Of a stretch of DNA of 64,000 nt, positions 35,336-42,832 are shown one piece after another. The stretch covers positions 186,001-250,000 of the forward strand of contig JAEEVF010000002.1 in assembly GCA_016290775.1 (NCBI GenBank). Direction: 5' to 3'. The notes beneath the pieces were generated by a model. The model was not told the DNA's origin and did not search any database. It saw only the letters and a program-made list of their open reading frames with translations. The position numbers and the translations under genes were made by a program. The DNA comes from Acetatifactor sp. (GTDB taxonomy: Bacteria > Bacillota > Clostridia > Lachnospirales > Lachnospiraceae). Each line of letters starts with the position of its first letter. Position 1 is the stretch's first letter.

Positions 35336-35905
35336 ATGGAAAAGGGAAAGTATTGCGTATCATCACCGAAGATCACGATCAAGGCAGTGGACGAGAATGA
35401 TCCTTGGAACGCAGATTGGGAAATCTTCCTGAACAAGGAAGACGTTAAGATTGGCAAATTGAATTTCGCAGGCGAGAAAGCACTGGGTACGGTGCCTTTG
35501 TATATGGAGCTGGAGAAACAGTACAGGAATAAGGGATATGGTACCGAAGCGGCCATTATGATCGTGGATTGGTTGTTCCATTTCCCTAATGTTTACGAGG
35601 TGTCCTGTGAGGTTGACAGAGAAAATGACAAGGGTGTCAAGTCCCTTCGCAAGGCAGGCTTTGTCAACCGTGACGGCGAAGGTGGCGGCAAAATGGTTCA
35701 TTACTCCATCACGAAGCAAAAAACGTCATGGACGGGTCTTTACCTGTTCCTCGGCATTGCCATCGGACTTGTGCTCGGCATCATTCTGCAGCATGCGATC
35801 GCTGGCATGATCGCCGGCGTTGTAATTGGCGTGTCCATCGGACTATCCTTGGACGTTAAGGCCAACAAGGCACGCGAGAAGATCACAGGTAAGCACCTAA
35901 AGTAA
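35336..35905 (+). CDS. GNAT acetyltransferase fused to two membrane helices
   Basis: A 189-residue protein. Residues 1-125 look like a GNAT domain: YMELEKQYRNKGYGTEAA is the acetyl-CoA-binding R/QxxGxG/A motif and KSLRKAGFVNRDG is the usual C-terminal block. Residues about 135-175 form two hydrophobic glycine-rich helices (LYLFLGIAIGLVLGIIL, AGMIAGVVIGVSIGL). The fusion is unusual. The start at 35336 has AGGAAGGGG 8 bases upstream; an in-frame ATG at 35285 lacks a site. Substrate unknown. Confidence 0.78.
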   Translation: MEKGKYCVSSPKITIKAVDENDPWNADWEIFLNKEDVKIGKLNFAGEKALGTVPLYMELEKQYRNKGYGTEAAIMIVDWLFHFPNVYEVSCEVDRENDKGVKSLRKAGFVNRDGEGGGKMVHYSITKQKTSWTGLYLFLGIAIGLVLGIILQHAIAGMIAGVVIGVSIGLSLDVKANKAREKITGKHLK

Positions 35906-35984
35906 GACCTGAAAAACCCAAAGGATCCAGATAAGAACGCAAGGAACAAGGCGTGAAAACGCATGAAGATGCAAGGAACAACAA

Positions 35985-36731
35985 ATGGAACAACGTAGGG
36001 AACAGTTGATCAGAACAGAGCTCTTGTTTGGAGAGGCGGCCATGGAACGGCTATGGAATTCCAGGGTCGCCGTTTTTGGCATAGGCGGAGTCGGCGGTCA
36101 TTGCGCGGAGGCACTTGCGCGCTCGGGCATTGGCACGATCGATCTTGTGGACAGCGACAGGGTGGCACTTTCGAACCTGAATCGTCAGCTGGTCGCAACT
36201 CGCTCCACGATTGGGGAATTTAAAACCGAGGCCATGAAACAAAGGATCCTGAATATCAATCCGGAGATCACGGTGAATGAGTGGCGTTGTTTTTTTCTTC
36301 CGGAAGAGCAAGAGAGATTTCCTTTCTCGGAATACGATTATGTCGTCGACGCCGTCGACACTGTCACGGCAAAGATCGGCCTTGTGATGGCCGCAAAAGA
36401 AGCCGGCGTGCCCATCATCAGCAGCATGGGTGCCGGCAACAAAATTGATCCTTCTAAGTTTGAGGTGGCGGACATTTACGACACCACCGTGTGTCCCCTT
36501 GCCAAGGTGATGCGCAGGGAACTGAAAAAGCGTGGCGTAAAGTCGCTCAAGTGCGTCTACTCCAAGGAGCTTCCCCTCGAGCATCAGCCCTCAGCCCTCG
36601 CAGCCCTGCAGGAGATCGAGGCAGATTCTAGCCGCCGCAGCACGCCGGGCTCCACGGCCTTCACGCCCTCCGTGGCAGGCCTAATTATTGCAGGTGAAGT
36701 AATTAAAGATCTTGTTTCCTTTTTTCCTTAA
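35985..36731 (+). CDS. tcdA: tRNA threonylcarbamoyladenosine dehydratase
   Basis: A 248-residue E1-like (ThiF/MoeB fold) enzyme. The ATP-binding motif is GIGGVGGH, with LVDSDRVALSNLNRQ next and the later VVDAVDTVTAK block. TcdA/CsdL cyclises t6A at tRNA position 37 to ct6A. The length and the sequence KSLKCVYSKE match TcdA rather than ThiF or MoeB. The 3' end overlaps the gtrA-like gene on the other strand by 29 bases. Confidence 0.9.
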   Translation: MEQRREQLIRTELLFGEAAMERLWNSRVAVFGIGGVGGHCAEALARSGIGTIDLVDSDRVALSNLNRQLVATRSTIGEFKTEAMKQRILNINPEITVNEWRCFFLPEEQERFPFSEYDYVVDAVDTVTAKIGLVMAAKEAGVPIISSMGAGNKIDPSKFEVADIYDTTVCPLAKVMRRELKKRGVKSLKCVYSKELPLEHQPSALAALQEIEADSSRRSTPGSTAFTPSVAGLIIAGEVIKDLVSFFP

Positions 36732-37251
36732 ACGCCCAAAACTTGTTCATGACAAAGTTGATGGGCACGGTGACGAAGATGTTCAGGATGGCGGCGATGG
36801 TGTCGCCGAGGAACTTTTCGTTGAAACTCTCAAAACCGATCTTGTGGCACAGGTCCGCAAGGGGCGTCATCCAGTTGGAAATGTGGATCACGTCAATCCA
36901 AATGAACAGGAGAAAAAGGCTTAGGAAGTAAGTCCCAAGGTACACCGTGAAGGTGCGGCTAAAGGTTTTTAGATGTCCCATAAGGCCGCCCTCAGGCTTT
37001 TTGAAAACAAACTTCTGATTCCAGTAATATGCATTGATCACGCTGACGAAAAAGCCGAGAAAACTGGCAGGTGCATAATGCATCTTGAAATAGACCAGTA
37101 TCGTGTACACCGCCTGGCTGATGATCGTATTGGATAAGCCGACAATTGAAAATTTGATGAACTGCCAAAAACTTTTTCCGTGCGTGCTTTCAACCTTTGC
37201 CACTTCTTGGCAATCTTCCTTCAACTTGATTTCCGAATCTCTATCATTCAT
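36703..37251 (-). CDS. GtrA-family membrane protein
   Basis: A 182-residue protein with four membrane helices (about 28-48, 58-78, 98-120, 150-170) and the GtrA start FIKFSIVGLSNTI and FVMNKFWAFK end. Members help flip or present a lipid-linked sugar. Its ATG overlaps the stop of the GT2 gene (ATGA), so the two are co-translated, the usual GtrA/GtrB pairing. Confidence 0.9.
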   Translation of the reverse strand: MNDRDSEIKLKEDCQEVAKVESTHGKSFWQFIKFSIVGLSNTIISQAVYTILVYFKMHYAPASFLGFFVSVINAYYWNQKFVFKKPEGGLMGHLKTFSRTFTVYLGTYFLSLFLLFIWIDVIHISNWMTPLADLCHKIGFESFNEKFLGDTIAAILNIFVTVPINFVMNKFWAFKEKRKQDL

Positions 37252-38210
37252 TCTCTAGTACTCACATTCTCCGTGCTTTCTTTATCTCTGCTTTCCACCA
37301 CGTCCTCAACGATGAACGGAGGGCGTTTTCTTGACGCGTCAAGGGTTCTCCAAAGGTACTCGCCAAGGATTCCGAGCATGCTCAGGATCAGGCCGGAGGA
37401 GAAGAGGATCACGACCATCAGCGACGACCAGCCGATCAGCGGCACGTTGTTGGTAAAGTACTCCCAAAAGACCTCGATCAGCATGCCGATGGCAAACAGG
37501 TCAAACAAAAATCCCACAAAGGTCATAAAACGGATGGGCACGTAGGAAAAGCTCATCATGGAGTCCATTGCCAGCTTTATCTTTTTTGCGAGGGTCCAGC
37601 GGGACTTGCCGATCTCGCGGTTCTTACGGTCAAAGTAGATCTTTTCGGTGCGGAAGCCCGACCACATTACCTGGAGCGTCAGGCTGGAATTCTTCTCATC
37701 AAGGAGCTTTAAGACCTCGATCACCTTGCGGTCGATCAGATAACAATCGCAGCCGCCGGCAGGCATGTCCTTGTTCACGAACTTGCGTACCATCAAGTAA
37801 TATAGGTTCGCAAAGAAGACTTTCACCTTGCTCTCATCGCGGGAGCGGCGGATGGCCAGCACCACGTTGTTGCCCTTCTTCCAGCTCTCATACATTTCCA
37901 GGATCAACGTCGAATCCTCCTGGAGGTCGGCCTGCTTGGTCACGGCGCAGTCGCCCGTGCAGACGCTAAGGCCCGCAAGGAGCGCGGCGTGCTCGCCAAA
38001 ATTCCTCGAAAGGTGCAGGAGCTTCACATGCTCATCCATGGCATGGATCTCGTTCAAAACCTTCCAGGAATCATCGCCGGAGCCGTCGTCCACAAAGACA
38101 AGCTCATAATCCCCGATCTGACCCAGGATCTTCTCCTTCATGTCCTCATAAAGCGGCATGAGCGTGTCAGCGTTGTAATATACCGGAATGACAATGGATA
38201 ATTTACTCAT
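37248..38210 (-). CDS. Family 2 glycosyltransferase (GtrB/ArnC type)
   Basis: A 320-residue enzyme. The GT-A domain has VIPVYYNADTL, VFVDDGSGDDS and ADLQED; GKSRWTLAKKIKLAMDS is the acceptor-side motif of polyprenyl-phosphate glycosyltransferases. Two C-terminal helices (about 230-255 and 265-290) hold it in the membrane. It should move a sugar from a nucleotide donor to undecaprenyl phosphate. Its partner GtrA overlaps it, and a sugar aminotransferase precedes it, so the sugar may be an amino sugar. Confidence 0.9.
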   Translation of the reverse strand: MSKLSIVIPVYYNADTLMPLYEDMKEKILGQIGDYELVFVDDGSGDDSWKVLNEIHAMDEHVKLLHLSRNFGEHAALLAGLSVCTGDCAVTKQADLQEDSTLILEMYESWKKGNNVVLAIRRSRDESKVKVFFANLYYLMVRKFVNKDMPAGGCDCYLIDRKVIEVLKLLDEKNSSLTLQVMWSGFRTEKIYFDRKNREIGKSRWTLAKKIKLAMDSMMSFSYVPIRFMTFVGFLFDLFAIGMLIEVFWEYFTNNVPLIGWSSLMVVILFSSGLILSMLGILGEYLWRTLDASRKRPPFIVEDVVESRDKESTENVSTRE

Positions 38211-38222
38211 GAAAAACTCTCC

Positions 38223-39314
38223 TTAAAATGCATTCAGTGCTTGGATCACTGCGCTTTGGTCCGCCTCGGTCATGCCATTGTACATGGGAATGGACAGGAC
38301 CGTGTTGGCGTAGCATTCCGTGATGGGGAAGTCCCCCTCATGGAAGCCAAGGTACGCATATGCCTCCGAAAGGTGGGGCGGAATGGGGTAGTGGATGATG
38401 GTGCCGATGCCCTTTTCGTCCAGATACGAGATCAGTCGGTCGCGCTCCTCACAACGGATGACGTACTGGTGCCAAACGTGGGTGCAGCCCTCGCGGGTCT
38501 TCGGCAGCACAAGCTTGGGATTCTTTAACTCCGCATGATATCTTTCCGCCAGCGCAGTGCGTTCGTCGGTCAGCTCCTGCATATGCGTAAGCTTCACGCG
38601 AAGGAGGCCGGCCTGGAGCTCGTCGAGACGGGAGTTTGCGCCAACAACCTTGTTGTAATAACGCTTTTCGCTTCCGTAATTGCGGTACATTTTCATTGCC
38701 GCGGCAAGCTCTTCGGAGTCAGTCACGATCGCGCCGCCGTCGCCGTAGCATCCAAGGTTCTTGGAAGGATAAAACGAAAAGCAGCCAAAGTCGCCGAAGG
38801 TGCCGGTCATCTTGCCGTTAAAGGTTGCGCCGTGGGACTGCGCGCAGTCCTCCACGAGACGCAGGTCATATTTCTTACAGAGCGCGGTCACCATGTCCAT
38901 CTTGCAGGCCTGTCCGTAAAGGTGCACCACCAAAATGGCCTTGGTCTTGTCCGTGATTTTCTCCTCGATTTTGGCGGGATCGATGTTATAGAATTCGTCC
39001 GGCTCCACGAACACGGGCGTTGCACCGTTGATCGTGATGCCCATCACGCTTGCGATATATGTGTTTGCGGGCACGATCACCTCGTCCCCGGCGCCGATGC
39101 CGAGCACGCGGAAGGACAGCCAGAGCGCATCCAGACCGTTCGCAAGGCCAACACAATGCTTGGCGCCGACATATGCCGCAAATTCCTCCTCGAATGAGGA
39201 AACTTCCTTGCCGAGCACGTACCAGCCCGAGCGAAGCACTTCGAGCGCCTTTGCCTCAAATTCTTCCTGATATTTGAAAAAGCCAAGATCCAAGCGGTTT
39301 GGCATGATCTTCAT
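38223..39314 (-). CDS. DegT/DnrJ/EryC1/StrS-family sugar aminotransferase
   Basis: A 363-residue PLP enzyme. Lys185 in FYPSKNLGCYGDGGA is the cofactor lysine; ANGLDAL, ANTYIAS and EDCAQSHGA are family blocks. The family converts NDP-keto-hexoses to amino sugars (FdtB, DesV and QdtB are close relatives). AGGAGG lies before the ATG. It is first in a three-gene minus-strand operon with the GT2 and GtrA genes, 12 bases apart, suggesting a glycan decorated with an amino sugar. Confidence 0.9.
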   Translation of the reverse strand: MKIMPNRLDLGFFKYQEEFEAKALEVLRSGWYVLGKEVSSFEEEFAAYVGAKHCVGLANGLDALWLSFRVLGIGAGDEVIVPANTYIASVMGITINGATPVFVEPDEFYNIDPAKIEEKITDKTKAILVVHLYGQACKMDMVTALCKKYDLRLVEDCAQSHGATFNGKMTGTFGDFGCFSFYPSKNLGCYGDGGAIVTDSEELAAAMKMYRNYGSEKRYYNKVVGANSRLDELQAGLLRVKLTHMQELTDERTALAERYHAELKNPKLVLPKTREGCTHVWHQYVIRCEERDRLISYLDEKGIGTIIHYPIPPHLSEAYAYLGFHEGDFPITECYANTVLSIPMYNGMTEADQSAVIQALNAF

Positions 39315-39407
39315 GGCGAAAATACCTCCTGGGACAATCTAAAACTCTAAAATAGAATTATACCTTAAAAGCCTTGATTTGGCAAGGAGAGATGCTCCCG
39401 CCAAAAC

Positions 39408-39436
39408 TTGAATTTTTCGCGGATTTCTGATATACT
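39408..39436 (+). promoter_or_regulatory. Promoter of the second GLUG-like gene
   Basis: TTGAAT (39408-39413), a 17-base spacer and TATACT (39431-39436), with TG one base before the -10 box. Confidence 0.7.
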
Positions 39437-39513
39437 ATATGGGCAGTGTCAAAAGCGGGCAGGTCAGACTTGCCCACGTGAAAATCAGAAATCGCAAAGA
39501 GAGGAAACTGATC

Positions 39514-41028
39514 ATGGCAGTGTTTTTGAGAATGTTTATGTTTTTTATGGCGTTTTCCTTTGTCCCGTCATTTAATAAGTATATGATCAAGTCGATGATC
39601 GCGAAGGAGCTTTACAAAGCGCGGATCGAGACTGGACAGGTGACGCCCTTGGATCCGCAGCCCACGCCCTCGGAAAAGCAAAGGACTATCAAGATTTCAC
39701 AAGAGATCAACAACAAGAATCGCCCTGAGGTGATCCGTGTTACGATCGAAGACAAGGGCCCCAATCAGGACCTTGGCGAGAGCGCATCCATCCGCGACAC
39801 CTATGAGATCGATTACATGGCAAGCGGCGTCGTTGGCCTTGTGGGCGTTCCCGTGCGCGTTGCATTTGACAGCGGGGCAGAGCCCAGGCTGACCTTCACC
39901 TATGACGTGAACGAGCTGCGCGGCATCCCCGAGCGCAACCTCATCATCCTGCATGAGGATCCGGAAGGCGGCTCCTACGTTCAGGTGGGGCCGGAGACCA
40001 TTGAATACAATGCACACACGGTTTCAGTTGACATTCCTGAGACAGGAACTTACCTGCTTGCGGACTGCTACCAGTGGTACACCGCATGGGGCGTGGACAT
40101 GTCGGAATATGCTTACGACGTCGACCCTTCCGAGGTGATCTCGAACTGGGAGAGAGAGTGCGACACCGGTTCCATCATGGAGCTTGTGGACAGACAGTGG
40201 GCCATGGCGAATGCGCCCGTGTTCCATGTTTCAACGCCGGAGCAGCTGGCAAGCGTGGTATATTACAACAACGCCATCGAGCGTTATGACCTTGGCTCGG
40301 ATGGGCTTTACCTCTACCTCGAAGAGGACATTGATCTTGCAGGATATGACTGGGTTCCCATGGGCTGGCTTGGACCGCAGAGCAATGCTTTCAACGGCAC
40401 CGTTGACGGTCAGGGTCACAAGATCAGCAACATGTCCATCAAAACACCTTACAACAATCACTGCGCGTTCATCGGCTACTCCACGGGCGTGGAGGTGCGC
40501 AACATCACCTTTGAGAATGCGTACATTGAAGGGGGCTATTACGCCGGGATCGTCGGCGGTGAGATTTACATGTCAAAGGAATGGGAGAACGTGCGCGTGA
40601 GCGGCGTGATCGCCGATGCGAGCGGTGAAGTCGGAAGCATCATCGGAAGAGAAGCGTACCTGCACTTCAAGAATTGTGAGGCCGACGTGATCAGCAAAAA
40701 GAGTGGCAGTTCAGAGACACGCCTTGAGTACTTCTCACATCGTCAGGAAGTGATCGCAAACACGCCTGCGACGGAGGATTTTCAGTTGATCAAAAATACG
40801 GACGGAAGCGTGACTCGTACCGAGAGCGACAAGGATTTCATGAACCTTTGCTGGCACTTGGAAGCAGACGGCGTGCAGCTTTTGCAGCGCGGCGCCGATG
40901 ACGAATTGACCTATGATCCGAACGGAATCTTCTACACCTACAAACAAGAAGGCCGCCAGTGTCTGATGTGGCTGGAGGCCTATACGGGTGAAACTTATAC
41001 GAGAGTTAGTAACATCTTGGAATATTGA
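39514..41028 (+). CDS. Secreted or membrane-tethered protein with GLUG-like repeats
   Basis: A 504-residue protein with a hydrophobic N-terminus (MAVFLRMFMFFMAFSFV) that is a signal or anchor. It then has a predicted beta domain (about 80-210) and a GLUG-like region from about 240 (LEEDIDLAGYDWVPMGWLG, FNGTVDGQGHKISNMSI, AGIVGGEIY). The same block types occur in the 31346 protein, though the two lack the same tail. Start 39514 follows AGAGAGGAAAC; the in-frame ATG at 39439 lacks a site and lies at the end of the promoter. Function unknown. Confidence 0.78.
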   Translation: MAVFLRMFMFFMAFSFVPSFNKYMIKSMIAKELYKARIETGQVTPLDPQPTPSEKQRTIKISQEINNKNRPEVIRVTIEDKGPNQDLGESASIRDTYEIDYMASGVVGLVGVPVRVAFDSGAEPRLTFTYDVNELRGIPERNLIILHEDPEGGSYVQVGPETIEYNAHTVSVDIPETGTYLLADCYQWYTAWGVDMSEYAYDVDPSEVISNWERECDTGSIMELVDRQWAMANAPVFHVSTPEQLASVVYYNNAIERYDLGSDGLYLYLEEDIDLAGYDWVPMGWLGPQSNAFNGTVDGQGHKISNMSIKTPYNNHCAFIGYSTGVEVRNITFENAYIEGGYYAGIVGGEIYMSKEWENVRVSGVIADASGEVGSIIGREAYLHFKNCEADVISKKSGSSETRLEYFSHRQEVIANTPATEDFQLIKNTDGSVTRTESDKDFMNLCWHLEADGVQLLQRGADDELTYDPNGIFYTYKQEGRQCLMWLEAYTGETYTRVSNILEY

Positions 41029-41049
41029 TCCGAATGCAAGTTTAAGGAC

Positions 41050-42417
41050 TTAGCTCTTTCTTCTGTCCCCTGCCTGCTTGTAATACAGGGCTTTGTTCTT
41101 TGAAAGATCTGCATCAGCCCTGCGATATACGTCCATGCAATTACGATCCTGTCCCGGCACGAAGGAAGCAACGCCTTTGGAGAAGGACAGGGTCTTTTTG
41201 TATGTTCTTTCCACGGTGTTGAAGGAATCAAGCTTTTCATTCAGCAGGTCAAAGGATGCCTGCAGCGTTTGCGGCGAGCTCGTTCTTGGAAGGACGATGA
41301 ATTCGTCGCTTCCGATGTGGAACACCTGCTCCGTGTCAAACACCTGAAGGAGCAAGGTTGCCGTGTCCTCAAGCATCTGATCGCCTATGGTCATGCCACA
41401 CTGATCGTTCACGGTACGAAGGTCATTCACGTCCACGATCATGATGGAGAAATCAGCCGTCTTCGTGAGGATCTCCTGATCAAGAGAACGCGTGGCGGCC
41501 ATATATGCCGTCTTATTGCCGACGCCGGTCAGAGGATCCGTGAAGTCCTGCTCACGCACGTTGGAAACATACTGCTTCACGCCGCGGTGCGCCTGCTGGA
41601 TCTTTTGTCCCAAGGCTTCGAAGGAGCTTGCAGTTGCGACGCCTTCCGCCTGCTTTGCCTTCTTGGCTTCAGGGTCAAACTGCGCGCCAGGGTTCATCTC
41701 GTGGTTTAGGACGTCGAGCTCATCCGAAAGCTCGGACAGCTCGCGATAGAGCGAATTGATCTTCCTGCGGAAGTGCGAGGTGATCAGGATGATCAGGCAG
41801 GCCGCCATCAGGAGCGAAACCGTGCCGATGAAAAGGATCGTGGCCGTGGACATTGCGATCTGATCATCAAACCAGGCGGCGTCATAGTCCACCGCAACAA
41901 TGCCTGCCACGCCGCCGTTGGAATCAAACACGGGGCAGTACGCGCTGTAAAATTTGCCCCATCTGTCCGTGAAGGGCGTTTGATCCACGCCTGCCGTGCC
42001 CTGACTGGCCTCGAAGAGCGCGTCCGTGCAGACCACGGGCTCACCAAACTTACCGGGATCCACGGGGTCGGGATCCACGATGAATACAAAGTTTTTATTG
42101 CCAAGGTGCTTTACTGCGTAGATATATTTCATGTCCATGTTCTGCTGGAAGAGATCCAAAACGCTCATGACTTGTTCAAAGGACTCCGTCTTGTTCTCAC
42201 AATCCTCAGCGGTGATGGACTTCAGCAGGTCGCCGTCAAGACTCGCCGCGGCCGTTTTTGCCGCATTCATCATGCGCTGGCGCATCAGCACCGTCATGGC
42301 GAGCTTGGACTGTGCGTTCAAAACGAACCCGAGTAAAAGGTCCACCGTGAGCAGGAACGTCAGCCCCAGCAGCAGGTATTTTGTTGTATAATTCCATTTT
42401 CTTCGTTTGATCTTCAT
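41050..42417 (-). CDS. Membrane diguanylate cyclase with an extracellular sensor
   Basis: A 455-residue protein. Helices at about 12-34 and 192-214 flank an outer sensor that resembles a Cache domain (KYIYAVKHL, GIVAVDYDAAWF). A coiled linker with many Glu/Leu leads to the GGDEF domain (290-445): DPLTGVGNK start, metal-binding DVNDLRTVND, and the active loop HIGSDEFIVL. GSDEF instead of GGDEF is found in active cyclases. No RxxD inhibitory site is seen before the loop. It makes c-di-GMP that the EAL protein at 23722 could degrade. Confidence 0.88.
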   Translation of the reverse strand: MKIKRRKWNYTTKYLLLGLTFLLTVDLLLGFVLNAQSKLAMTVLMRQRMMNAAKTAAASLDGDLLKSITAEDCENKTESFEQVMSVLDLFQQNMDMKYIYAVKHLGNKNFVFIVDPDPVDPGKFGEPVVCTDALFEASQGTAGVDQTPFTDRWGKFYSAYCPVFDSNGGVAGIVAVDYDAAWFDDQIAMSTATILFIGTVSLLMAACLIILITSHFRRKINSLYRELSELSDELDVLNHEMNPGAQFDPEAKKAKQAEGVATASSFEALGQKIQQAHRGVKQYVSNVREQDFTDPLTGVGNKTAYMAATRSLDQEILTKTADFSIMIVDVNDLRTVNDQCGMTIGDQMLEDTATLLLQVFDTEQVFHIGSDEFIVLPRTSSPQTLQASFDLLNEKLDSFNTVERTYKKTLSFSKGVASFVPGQDRNCMDVYRRADADLSKNKALYYKQAGDRRKS

Positions 42418-42533
42418 AACAATTCCTGAGTCATTTTACATTTGGCGGATTTTACACCATGTTCATTCTATCAAAAGACAAGGCCGTGTCAATTTTTCTA
42501 ACGTAAATAGTAATAATTTATCGCTCAGAATCT

Positions 42534-42562
42534 TGACATTACGGGGAGGGAATTCTTAGAAT
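42534..42562 (+). promoter_or_regulatory. Promoter of the copper-export operon
   Basis: TTGACA (42534-42539), a 17-base spacer and TAGAAT (42557-42562). The spacer contains ACGGGGAGGG, which could be part of a metal-regulator site, but no clear dyad was found. Confidence 0.7.
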
Positions 42563-42652
42563 GGAAATGAGGGTTGAATGACGGGCCGATGGTCTTTTGG
42601 TGTGGGGCGTTGGTGCCTGGGGCCCGCAAAATGCAAGAAAGGAGCCTGTTTT

Positions 42653-42832
42653 ATGGCTTGGATCATGCAGAATCTCGGGACGATCATAGTGTGCCTTGTT
42701 TTGATCGTGATCACGGGCGTGATCGTGCTTCATATGATCAAGAACAAGAAGAGTGGAAAGAGCTCGTGCGGCTGTAATTGCGGCGGTTGCCCGATGAGCG
42801 GCACGTGTCAAAAGGAAGTGAAGAAGGAATGA
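42653..42832 (+). CDS. FeoB-associated Cys-rich membrane protein
   Basis: A 59-residue protein: one membrane helix ([22 protein letters not shown]) then a Cys-rich tail [13 protein letters not shown]. This form usually lies next to feoB in Clostridia. Here the neighbour is a copper ATPase whose ATG overlaps its stop (ATGA). The tail could bind copper or iron. AAAGGAG precedes the ATG by 9 bases; an upstream in-frame start at 42578 has no site. Confidence 0.82.
   Translation: MAWIMQNLGTIIVCLVLIVITGVIVLHMIKNKKSGKSSCGCNCGGCPMSGTCQKEVKKE

Noticed and set aside
42534..42562. CsoR or CopY operator at the copper promoter
   Set aside because: A G-rich stretch is present, but no dyad of the known type could be made out.
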